A DNA stretch of 41,054 bases. Origin: Oscillospiraceae bacterium (lineage in GTDB: Bacteria > Bacillota > Clostridia > Oscillospirales > Oscillospiraceae). This document shows positions 33,780-41,054 of this stretch, in pieces. The stretch's first letter is position 1; every line of letters begins with the position of its first letter. The stretch lies in assembly GCA_015068135.1 (NCBI GenBank), contig SVLB01000024.1, positions 1 to 41,054 of the forward strand, written 5' to 3'. The notes beneath the pieces are model-generated. The model was not told where the DNA came from and searched no databases. It was given only the letters and a program-made list of their open reading frames with translations. The translations under genes and the position numbers were made by a program.

Positions 33780-35303
33780 ATGGATACGTTCAGTGTTAAG
33801 GAATATTTACAGATCAAAATGCCCACGGAGGATACGCCCCTCAGCGATCAGCGGCGGATCGAATTGGCCCTCAATGCTTTGGGCTATGCGCCGGTCTGCT
33901 TTCCCCTTCAGGTTTTGCGAAAGCTCTATCCTCTGTGCCGGGATGCCAATTTCGACATTACCGTGACCCTGGTGCATCGGGAGCAGGACTGGGTGGTAAC
34001 GGATATTGCGGCCGGGGATACCACCGCCCACCACTACGGCCTTGCCGTGGACTACGGCTCTACCACGGTGATCATGGCACTGGTCGATCTGCGATCCGGA
34101 GCGGTGATCGCAGAGGAAACAGCCGTCAACGGTCAGGTCGCCTACGGAACGGATATTCTGACCCGGATCACCTATTCCCTGGAAGATAACAGCCATATTT
34201 CCCATTTACAGGCCGCCACCGCAGCGACCTTCCGGCAGCTTTTGGATGCCCTTACGGAAGCCACCGGCATCGAGGCCGGGAAGCTGCCCATTATGACCGT
34301 TTCGGGGAACACCACCATGATCCATTTTCTTTTGGGGCTCAATGCCTGGCCGGTGTTTGCCTCCCCCTATGCCCCGGTGACTGCCGATCCGGGCTTTCTT
34401 TGGGGAGGCGAATTGGGGCTGGCGTTTGAAGGGCTGGTGTATTGCATCCCCTCCGCTTCCAACTATGTGGGTGGGGATATCATCAGCGGATTGCTGGCTT
34501 TGGATATGCATAAGCAGGAGGAAGTCAGCATGTTCTTTGACATCGGCACCAACGGGGAGCTGGTTTTGGGCAACCGGGACTGGATGGTCGCCGGTGCCGG
34601 TGCAGCCGGGCCTGCTTTGGAAGGCTATATCAGCAAATTCGGTATGCGTGCCGCCCCGGGTGCCATTGACTCCGTGAAGATCCGCGGTGCGGAGCTGACC
34701 TATACCACCATAGAAAACCGCAGACCCCTGGGGATCTGCGGCAGTGGAATTATTGATCTTTTGGCACAAATGCGGCAAAACAGCTGGATCGACAGAGCCG
34801 GAAACTTAGACCCCTCTGCCTCCTGCCGGATCCTTTGGTTGCCGGAGGAAGGGGAATACGCCGCCGTATACGCCACCGCTGAGGAATCGGAAACGGGGAT
34901 TCCCCTGTTCTTCTCCCAAACGGATATCCGGCAGTATCTGGACACCAAGGCCGCCGCCTATACCATGGTGGATTGCCTCATGGAAACAGCGGGCGTTCAG
35001 CCTGAAAGCCTGTCCCGGCTGTATTTATCCGGGGCTTTTCCCGCCCACTCCGATCTGGAAGCTGCCATTGCCATCGGCATATTCCCGGATCTTCCCCGGG
35101 AAAAGTACCAGGTGCTGAAAAACAGCTCCCTGGACGGGGCAAAGGCCCTGCTTTTGGACCATACCCGCCTGGCAGAGGCCAAATCCCTGGCAGAGAATAT
35201 CTACTGCGTGCAGTTTGCCTCCATCCCGGATTTTCTCATCCGGATGCAGGCCGCCAAATTCATTCCCCATACAGATATGGCAAGGTTTCCCTCTGTACAG
35301 TAG
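33780..35303 (+). CDS. RACo-like ASKHA ATPase (DUF4445 family) lacking the ferredoxin domain
   Basis: A 507-residue protein. ASKHA phosphate loops are clear: LAVDYGSTT (D91), VSGNTTM (about 174-180), DIGTNGE (254-260), GICGSGI, and a C-terminal LSGAFPAHSDLEAAIAIGIFPDL. The family reductively reactivates corrinoid proteins of methyltransferase systems at the cost of ATP. Typical members have an N-terminal 2Fe-2S domain that supplies the electron and are about 600 residues; here the first 85 residues show no Cys cluster, so electrons must come from a separate protein or the function has shifted. The start follows AAAGGAGG. It is 84 nt after the regulator gene on the same strand and may be co-transcribed. 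No corrinoid protein or methyltransferase is in the window. Confidence 0.88.
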   Translation: MDTFSVKEYLQIKMPTEDTPLSDQRRIELALNALGYAPVCFPLQVLRKLYPLCRDANFDITVTLVHREQDWVVTDIAAGDTTAHHYGLAVDYGSTTVIMALVDLRSGAVIAEETAVNGQVAYGTDILTRITYSLEDNSHISHLQAATAATFRQLLDALTEATGIEAGKLPIMTVSGNTTMIHFLLGLNAWPVFASPYAPVTADPGFLWGGELGLAFEGLVYCIPSASNYVGGDIISGLLALDMHKQEEVSMFFDIGTNGELVLGNRDWMVAGAGAAGPALEGYISKFGMRAAPGAIDSVKIRGAELTYTTIENRRPLGICGSGIIDLLAQMRQNSWIDRAGNLDPSASCRILWLPEEGEYAAVYATAEESETGIPLFFSQTDIRQYLDTKAAAYTMVDCLMETAGVQPESLSRLYLSGAFPAHSDLEAAIAIGIFPDLPREKYQVLKNSSLDGAKALLLDHTRLAEAKSLAENIYCVQFASIPDFLIRMQAAKFIPHTDMARFPSVQ

Positions 35304-35342
35304 ATGGCAAGCAAAGACAAGCAAACCTTTCAGGGTCTTAAG

Positions 35343-35382
35343 AAGAGCGGATTGCGAGGCCACATGTGGCCTTGCAATCCGC
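35343..35382. terminator. Bidirectional hairpin terminator between convergent genes
   Basis: An 18-bp stem (GAGCGGATTGC then AGGCCA, one G-U pair between them) closes on CATG. It lies 39 nt after the RACo-like stop and 46 nt after the stop of the convergent ceramidase-like gene. On the plus strand it is followed by TCTCATATTTTG. It is long enough to be very stable in either direction. Confidence 0.8.
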
Positions 35383-35428
35383 TCTCTCATATTTTGCCGG
35401 CTTGCGGCTTTTTTGACACACTGTTCGT

Positions 35429-38400
35429 TTATTTTGCCTTTTCAGCCATGGCCTGCAGGGTGGTCTTCCAGTAAGAGAGCATGGCGTTAATGGTATCGGG
35501 AGCCCGGAAAATCCGGTTGAAGCCCTCATAGCTTGCGTACTGCATGGCGCCCCCATTGGTGGGATCATAGACGAAATAGCTGTAGGATTCCATGCTGTAG
35601 CCCACACAGAACACCGTATCAAAGTAGCCGGTGTTTTCCACCTCCTGGCTCACGGTATCCCACAGCTCGCCGGGGGCAGTATAAAAGGCCAGGTGCTTGC
35701 CCAAGGCCAGGGTGTTCAGGGGCATGGTTTCCGTATCCTCTGCCTTATCGTGGCGACGGATAATGCCGGACGCCTCAAACACGCAGGTCCAGCCCCGCGC
35801 CTTACACCAATCCAAACGCTCCTGCTGGGGTGCCTGGTTACCGGGGAAGGTGTCGTAGTACTCTGCCACAAAGGCCTTGGCTTCCTCGTAACGGGAATTG
35901 TCGCTGCGGTCCACCACAGCCATATACTCGTAGTTATCCACCTGCCACAGTCCGGGGGTCTTCCGGCTCAGGCAGCCGTTCTTGACAGCGGTCCGGATCT
36001 GATCGGACAGAGACTGGGCCAGCCCCCGGAAATCCAGTCCGTGCTGCTCCTTGGTCAGCCGGGAGACGGCGTTGACATTGCCGGCGGCACCCTGGAAGAA
36101 GATCACATCCATGCCCGTATCCGCTTTCACGGCCTCCCGGAGGGCTCCCACATAGTCCGACGACAGAACAAATTTATCAGGACCGCCAGTGAGCGTGGGG
36201 TGAGCACGCCAGTTGACCATGAGAATGTCCGTACCTGACCGGTCAAATTTCACCAGATGCATGGTCTGATCCGCGTCGGTCACGTGCCGGACCTGCTTCT
36301 GACTGTTCAGGTTCCGTTCGCCAAAGTTATCGCAGGAGTACTCCCACACACCGTCCCGGAGGAATTGATAATGGCGGGTAAAGTTCAGGCCGTAGCCGTC
36401 CTTGCCGCCACCCACCTCGAAGCTTCCGGTGTACATGACCGCAGGCTGCCGGTCATTCATGGCCTGGATCGCCGCCTGAGCAAACCAGTCCGGCAGAAGC
36501 TGGCGGTAACGGGTGATGGTGGGATCCGATGCTGTCAGACTGGGAGCGGAGTGCGTATGGGAGGTAGCCGAGATGATGTGGCTGCGGGGAACACCCGTAT
36601 AGTAGCTTACATGGTCCAAAATGGGATCGAGCTGTGCCTCGGTCATGGTACTCATATCCACCGCCAGCATCAGCACAGTTTCTCCGCTCTCATCGGTAAT
36701 GGCAGTCGCGGTCACATACAGATCCCCGTCCACGCTCTTGGATCGGCGGCTGAGGGTATCGCCGTAGCCTGCCAGGGGAACCCCCAGCTCCCTGGGGTTG
36801 ATGCAAACGGCTCCGTAACCGGCGCTGAAGCCTGTGGGGGTCTGTCCCGTGGTCAGGTTGCCCTTCCAAAGGACCATATCCGCACCCTTGCGCATGACCC
36901 GGAAGCCCTCGGTATTGCAGTGCAGATAATCGGCCACAGAATCCTTGGTACCTACCTTGCCGTGTCTTGCGGCACTGATCCGCACATCCGCGCCCTGGCT
37001 CAGGCCGTCGGCGCAGACAGTGGCGGTATAGGAAAGATGCAGATCCTGACCCATGGAATGGGCGGTATTCTCCTTGATCCTTGTGGCGCCGCTCAGGGTC
37101 ATATCGCCGGAACTCAGATAGACACCGCCGCCCATTTGTGCCTCGCCGCCGGTGATCACAGCACCGTCTAAAGTGATTGCGGTGTTGGCAGCGTAAATAT
37201 TTCCGCCATTGTTGGCTGTGTTCTGATACAGCTTCACCGCCCCAATATGGCAGTTGGCACCGATAGAAGCATGGATACCGCCGCCGTTTCCTTGGGCGGT
37301 GCAGTTGTAGATCTCGCCGCCGTAGAGGTTGACGGTACTGCCGTCGCGAACCACCAGGCCGCCGCCATCCGCTTCGCAATAGCCGTCGTGGAGAGCGCCT
37401 CCGTACATGGTAAACACAGAGCCGTGCCATACGTTCAGCAGGCCTCCGTTATACCGGGCATAGCCGCCGGAAATACTGCCGCCATACATATAGAGGCTGG
37501 CCGTTCCGTTTTCGCTGTAGGGATTGCCCACAGCCACAACACCTGCCGAGCGCATACTGCCCCCTGCTGTCAGGTTGCCGCCATACAGATAGGCCGTACC
37601 GGTCCAAATATGGGCAACCGGCGCATATTCATTGGAAGTGGTGGAATAACTGCTCTTTACGCTGCCCTCGTCCCCGGTTTCGTGGCAATCGCAGATGGTC
37701 AGGTTACCGGAGCTGGTAAAGATCTGCCGGTTGCCCCGGATCGTATGTCCGTTCAGGCAGATGGTCAGGCTGTGGCCCGGGGTAATGCGGATCGTCGTAT
37801 CCCCAAGATCCAGATCACCGGTAAGGTAATAGCTTCCCTTCCAGTTTCCGGCTGTGTTGTATTTGTTCAAATAGGTCTGAAACCCGGTGTTATTGACCTT
37901 GGTCCATCTTCCGGTGGAGGCGTGGTGGAAATTCTCCACATCCCAGCCGGTCATGACCATGCTGAAGGTGGCGCCCAGGTTCTTCAGTCCGCTCTTTTGA
38001 CCGGCAGTATAGGTGCTGTAAAACCGGTCCGCCCCGTGAAGGGCCTCCTTGAAGGTATACGCTACCTCCGGGAAGGTCACCTTCGTGCCGTCGCGCAGGA
38101 TCGCAAAGGGGCGGGCATTGACCTTCGTCTGGGCATATTCCAAATTCTTTTCATTGCTGAGCTTTGTGGAGAGGATATTCTTCAGGCGCAAGGTCACGAG
38201 CCTGTCGTCCTGCGTAAAGTACTTACTGTAGGTCAGGGGGGTATTTCCCTCCAGCCACAGCTCATAGCCCACCCGGTCAACCTGGGACAAAGCCGCGTCA
38301 TCCCCGCTGACCTGGGTCTTATAGCCCATGGCCACATCGGCAGGTGCCACAGAAATATGGGTGACCTGCATGTGGTAGCGATGGAAGCTGACCTGCTCCT

Positions 38401-39652
38401 CCCCCGGGACCATAATATAGTGGGAGCCGCCCTCTGAAAGTCCCAGCACCTGACCGCCCCGGAGGGTATAGGAAAGGCTTCCCCGGGTCTGCCCGGTGTA
38501 GGTATCGGTGGTGCTGTCCAAACCCTTCAGGGTAGCGCTGACTGCGATCTCGGAGAGGCTATGACCGTTCAGATCCAGGGTTACATCCTCCGAAACGGTA
38601 TATGCTTCCTCATGATCTGCCAGCAGCTGCAAACGCAGATGCTCCGGGTTACTGTCTTTTTTCATTTTCTCAATGGCTTCTGCCAAAGAGGTATGGTCCG
38701 TGGACAGGGTGGTGCCGTTTCGCAGGATCCGGATATTCTCCGGCTTTCCCCCGGCAACGCCCTGGGTGATGGTATTGGACAGAAGGTCTACGCCCTTTGC
38801 CACAAACAAATTGCCCCGGGCAGTCAGAGCCGTACCCTCACGCAAGGTGGCATTTTTCATAGTCACCGCGCCCACATAGTACAGATTGCCGCCGTAATTG
38901 GCAGTACCCTTTTCCAGAACGCCGCCCAGGATGCAAACCCTGGCACTCTTTTCAGCGTATACATTGCCGCCGTCCCCGGTAACCGTTCCCCCTGTAACCG
39001 TGCCGCCGTACATGGTAAAGGTTCCCACTTTTTGTTCGTTATTGTATACCAGCACATTGCCGCCGAAGCCGGGGTGGGTATCGGTGGCCACAGAGCCATC
39101 GGACATACCCTTTTGCAGTGTACCGCCGTACAGGTTGAACACACCGCCCTTGACCTCTGCCGTGCGGCAAAACAGGCCGTCATTGGCGGAGCCGTCCACC
39201 GTGCCTGCGTAGAGATTCACCGTGCCCACTGAGGTGGTCGTACTGCTGATGAGCATGACCGTTCCCTTGGCGTTCTGGGGCTTGGTGGTTTTGATGACCC
39301 CGCCGCCCTGACAGTCGCAGATGTTCAGCACACCGTTGTACACCAGTACCGGGCACTGGGCACGGAGGGTCTTTCCGTTCAGGCAAAGGGTGACCGTTTC
39401 GCCGTTTTTCACGGTAATGGAAGCGGCCATATCCTTTTCCAGATAATAATGCCCGCCGTCCTCCACGGCGATCGCTGTGCCGGAGTTGACCGCTGTCCAG
39501 GTCGCAGAGGTTTCGCACACATGGTCCGCTCCCCCATTGCCGCCGCAATAGCAGTGATGGGCGTGGTCTGCCGCTTTCACCTCCGGCGATGCCAAAACCA
39601 CAAGGCCCACAGCCATACAGACCGCCAATAATGCAAGAATCCAACGCTTCAT
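35429..39652 (-). CDS. Secreted beta-helix protein with a C-terminal neutral-ceramidase-like domain
   Basis: 1407 residues from the chosen ATG at 39652, where AAGGGGG lies 8 nt upstream and a signal peptide starts (MKRWILALLAV, cleavage near VKA27). A longer frame from 39712 would add 20 residues without a ribosome site. Layout: Gly-rich right-handed beta-helix repeats (about 45-320; MYGGTVTGG, GGNVYA), a beta segment plus the unrecognised shared domain (about 370-572), a second beta-helix (585-940; LCLNGHTIRG, GGGIHA), then a neutral/alkaline ceramidase-type domain (945-1407) with SATSHTHSAP (H1032, H1034), WRAHPTL (H1151) and FFQGAAGNVNA. The usual catalytic Ser of GDVSPN is Asn here, so the substrate may be a different amide or ester, or the domain may be inactive. 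It has its own promoter. The shared domain links it to the glycan-degrading giants. Confidence 0.87.
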   Translation of the reverse strand: MKRWILALLAVCMAVGLVVLASPEVKAADHAHHCYCGGNGGADHVCETSATWTAVNSGTAIAVEDGGHYYLEKDMAASITVKNGETVTLCLNGKTLRAQCPVLVYNGVLNICDCQGGGVIKTTKPQNAKGTVMLISSTTTSVGTVNLYAGTVDGSANDGLFCRTAEVKGGVFNLYGGTLQKGMSDGSVATDTHPGFGGNVLVYNNEQKVGTFTMYGGTVTGGTVTGDGGNVYAEKSARVCILGGVLEKGTANYGGNLYYVGAVTMKNATLREGTALTARGNLFVAKGVDLLSNTITQGVAGGKPENIRILRNGTTLSTDHTSLAEAIEKMKKDSNPEHLRLQLLADHEEAYTVSEDVTLDLNGHSLSEIAVSATLKGLDSTTDTYTGQTRGSLSYTLRGGQVLGLSEGGSHYIMVPGEEQVSFHRYHMQVTHISVAPADVAMGYKTQVSGDDAALSQVDRVGYELWLEGNTPLTYSKYFTQDDRLVTLRLKNILSTKLSNEKNLEYAQTKVNARPFAILRDGTKVTFPEVAYTFKEALHGADRFYSTYTAGQKSGLKNLGATFSMVMTGWDVENFHHASTGRWTKVNNTGFQTYLNKYNTAGNWKGSYYLTGDLDLGDTTIRITPGHSLTICLNGHTIRGNRQIFTSSGNLTICDCHETGDEGSVKSSYSTTSNEYAPVAHIWTGTAYLYGGNLTAGGSMRSAGVVAVGNPYSENGTASLYMYGGSISGGYARYNGGLLNVWHGSVFTMYGGALHDGYCEADGGGLVVRDGSTVNLYGGEIYNCTAQGNGGGIHASIGANCHIGAVKLYQNTANNGGNIYAANTAITLDGAVITGGEAQMGGGVYLSSGDMTLSGATRIKENTAHSMGQDLHLSYTATVCADGLSQGADVRISAARHGKVGTKDSVADYLHCNTEGFRVMRKGADMVLWKGNLTTGQTPTGFSAGYGAVCINPRELGVPLAGYGDTLSRRSKSVDGDLYVTATAITDESGETVLMLAVDMSTMTEAQLDPILDHVSYYTGVPRSHIISATSHTHSAPSLTASDPTITRYRQLLPDWFAQAAIQAMNDRQPAVMYTGSFEVGGGKDGYGLNFTRHYQFLRDGVWEYSCDNFGERNLNSQKQVRHVTDADQTMHLVKFDRSGTDILMVNWRAHPTLTGGPDKFVLSSDYVGALREAVKADTGMDVIFFQGAAGNVNAVSRLTKEQHGLDFRGLAQSLSDQIRTAVKNGCLSRKTPGLWQVDNYEYMAVVDRSDNSRYEEAKAFVAEYYDTFPGNQAPQQERLDWCKARGWTCVFEASGIIRRHDKAEDTETMPLNTLALGKHLAFYTAPGELWDTVSQEVENTGYFDTVFCVGYSMESYSYFVYDPTNGGAMQYASYEGFNRIFRAPDTINAMLSYWKTTLQAMAEKAK

Positions 39653-39683
39653 GTGCATTTCCCCCTTAAAAGTTCCTGTTTTT

Positions 39684-39712
39684 ATTCTACAGAATACAAA
39701 AGTGAAAAACAA
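39684..39712 (-). promoter_or_regulatory. Predicted promoter of the beta-helix/ceramidase-like gene
   Basis: Minus strand: TTGTTT (39712-39707), a 17-nt spacer, TAGAAT (39689-39684). The start would be near 39677, giving a leader of about 25 nt that carries the AAGGGGG site. Confidence 0.55.
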
Positions 39713-39742
39713 GAAAGAAAGGAAAGAAGAAATATGACATAA

Positions 39743-40864
39743 TTATAACAAGCCCGCCAGATCCGACAGCAGGAGCATGGAAAAATCGTAGGTTTCGGAA
39801 ACGGTATCGATGAGCATATACTCCTCCGGGCTGTGGCCGTCGCCGCCGCCGGGACCCATCCCGTCGATACACACCGGCCCGTACTGGGCAATGAGGTTGG
39901 CATCGGACAAGCCTCCGCGGGCCTTAAAGACGGCAGGCATCCCGGCTTTATCGGCAATGGCGGTCACATGTTCCAGGTAGGCGGCGGCTTTTTCCGTCAA
40001 CACCCAGGGCTTCTTGCCCCGGCGCTCGATGGTGACCCCAATGCCATGCTCCCGGGCCTGTGCTTCCAGCTGTGCCACCGTTTCCAGGATCCGGTCCTCC
40101 TCGGTGGGGTCATCGAAACGGGTATCCACCACGATCCTAGCGGAATCGGCCACCACGTTGGGCTTGGTACCGCCGGAGCAGACCCCCACATTTACGCTGG
40201 TATTGCGCTTTCTGCTCTGCAGACCGTCCAGGGCCACGATCCACCTGGCCATTTCGCTGATGGCACTGCGGGCACCGTTGGTGAATACAAAGCCGCAGTG
40301 ACCGGCAACGCCCTGAAAGGTCACCGTCAGCTGTACGGAGCCCTTACGCTCAGTGCAGTAGGCACCGCTGGCCGCCCGTGCCTCATACAGATACGCGTAG
40401 TCCGCCTTTTGGGCATAGGGCAAATAATAGTCCTTGGAATAGCGGCTTCCGATCTCCTCGTCCGGGTTATAGACCACGGCGATGTTCAGCTTTTCGTGGA
40501 TGCGCTCGGGCAGATCCTTCATCAGATAGTACATAAGAAGACAGCCCTGCTTCATATCCCCCACACCGGGTCCCAGGGCCTTGTTGCCCTCGATCCGGAA
40601 GGGGCGCCGGGCGCAGGTGCCCTTGGCAAATACCGTGTCCAAATGGCCCATCAGCATCACATCGTAATGCTCCGCATCCCGGTTGGTGCAGACCAGCAGG
40701 GTCCCGGACTGGGGTGCCAGGTCGTATTTATGGACATTCCACCCCAAACCGGCAAAACGGTCGGCAAAAAAAGCCGCCACGGTATTTAAGCCCTCCGGGT
40801 CATCGGAACAGCTGTCGGTGTTGACAAGATATTCCAGGTCCTGCAGGTATTCCTTTAATTCCAT
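39743..40864 (-). CDS. M20 family zinc metallopeptidase (carboxypeptidase G2-like)
   Basis: 373 residues from the chosen start MELKEYLQ (40864, GAGG 8 nt upstream), where the family's usual N-terminus begins. An in-frame ATG at 40900 (GGAGG 4 nt upstream) adds 12 residues and is an alternative; the long frame to 41038 adds 58 residues unlike the family. Di-zinc signature: H74 and D76 in GHLDTVF, D103 in GDMKQG, catalytic E136 and metal ligand E137 in DEEIGS, E161 in LYEAR, H344 in GHSPEE. No signal peptide, so cytoplasmic. It probably trims C-terminal glutamate or short peptides, or hydrolyses an N-acyl amino acid. It lies 90 nt upstream of the ceramidase-like gene. Upstream partners are outside the window. 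Confidence 0.9.
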   Translation of the reverse strand: MELKEYLQDLEYLVNTDSCSDDPEGLNTVAAFFADRFAGLGWNVHKYDLAPQSGTLLVCTNRDAEHYDVMLMGHLDTVFAKGTCARRPFRIEGNKALGPGVGDMKQGCLLMYYLMKDLPERIHEKLNIAVVYNPDEEIGSRYSKDYYLPYAQKADYAYLYEARAASGAYCTERKGSVQLTVTFQGVAGHCGFVFTNGARSAISEMARWIVALDGLQSRKRNTSVNVGVCSGGTKPNVVADSARIVVDTRFDDPTEEDRILETVAQLEAQAREHGIGVTIERRGKKPWVLTEKAAAYLEHVTAIADKAGMPAVFKARGGLSDANLIAQYGPVCIDGMGPGGGDGHSPEEYMLIDTVSETYDFSMLLLSDLAGLL

Positions 40865-41054
40865 ACATGCTTCCTCGCTTTCCCATACAGATGGTTCCAT
40901 TGTACCTCCGAACACCCCAAAATACAACCGGATTTTCCAATTTTTCTTTTCCGCTGTAGGCTGAGTCATATAATCCGAACCCGTTTCTGAGGCTCCGGGC
41001 CGTTCCGATGCCGCGTTGCCGCTTCTTGAAGGGCACAAAGCCCGTCTGCGAAGC
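40865..41054. other. Region upstream of the M20 gene; no gene supported
   Basis: It contains the alternative start at 40900 and otherwise no convincing coding sequence, promoter or structure. The minus-strand frame stays open to 41038, but its translation (Pro/Ser/Gly-rich, then basic) does not resemble the M20 family. Confidence 0.5.

Noticed and set aside
35343..35382. The long inverted repeat as a transposon end or MITE
   Set aside because: It is a single hairpin between convergent stop codons with no second copy or target duplication seen; a bidirectional terminator explains it.
39653..39712. Longer N-terminus of the ceramidase-like protein from 39712
   Set aside because: The extra 20 residues precede the signal peptide, have no ribosome binding site and overlap the predicted promoter.
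40865..41038. Longer N-terminus of the M20 peptidase from 41038
   Set aside because: The extra residues do not resemble the family, and good ribosome sites occur at the inner starts (40864, 40900).
1..41054. LPXTG or S-layer-homology anchors on the giant proteins
   Set aside because: None was found in the complete C-termini read (ending at 5556, 13494, 21528, 35429). The left giant is cut off, so its anchor cannot be judged.

Overview
The window looks like a chromosomal segment of an anaerobic, probably gut-dwelling member of the Bacillota (class Clostridia, most like the Oscillospirales/Ruminococcaceae). The grounds are strong AAGGAGG-type ribosome binding sites, sigma-A promoters, a Cys-lipobox binding protein in a CUT1 sugar ABC transporter without its own ATPase, a RACo-type corrinoid activator (an anaerobe trait), and very large secreted proteins with 'MVLGML.VxAFA' signal peptides. 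Base composition is moderately GC-rich by eye. The lineage is an inference from style; no rRNA or marker gene is present.

About 32.6 kb to 1 on the minus strand is a glycan-utilisation locus read right to left: a cytoplasmic GH43 glycosidase (31683-32576), a lipoprotein solute-binding protein (29968-31647), a giant secreted phosphoesterase/esterase (21528-29858, 2776 aa), two CUT1 permeases (20370-21275 and 19517-20377), a membrane-anchored GH43 giant (13494-19517, 2007 aa), and a secreted giant carrying a 3-dehydroquinate-dehydratase-like barrel, an SGNH esterase and a GH43 domain (5556-13463, 2635 aa). After a hairpin terminator comes a fourth giant with its own perfect sigma-A promoter and a dyad operator (1-5209; it runs off the left edge). 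A divergent AraC-type regulator (32805-33695, plus strand) shares the control region 32577-32804, which holds 21-bp-spaced direct repeats and a 16-bp palindrome over the -10 box.

Right of the regulator are a RACo-like ASKHA ATPase without an iron-sulfur domain (33780-35303, plus), a bidirectional terminator, a secreted beta-helix/ceramidase-like protein (35429-39652, minus) and an M20 metallopeptidase (39743-40864, minus).

The likely division of labour is as follows. The giants deacylate, dephosphorylate and cut a decorated glycan outside the cell. The lipoprotein and permeases import the oligosaccharides. The cytoplasmic GH43 finishes them, and the AraC protein senses the sugar. The most unusual features are the extracellular AroD-like domain with an altered substrate pocket, and at least three unrecognised domain families reshuffled among the giants, one of which also occurs in the ceramidase-like protein. 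No tRNA, rRNA, CRISPR array, transposase or integrase was seen.
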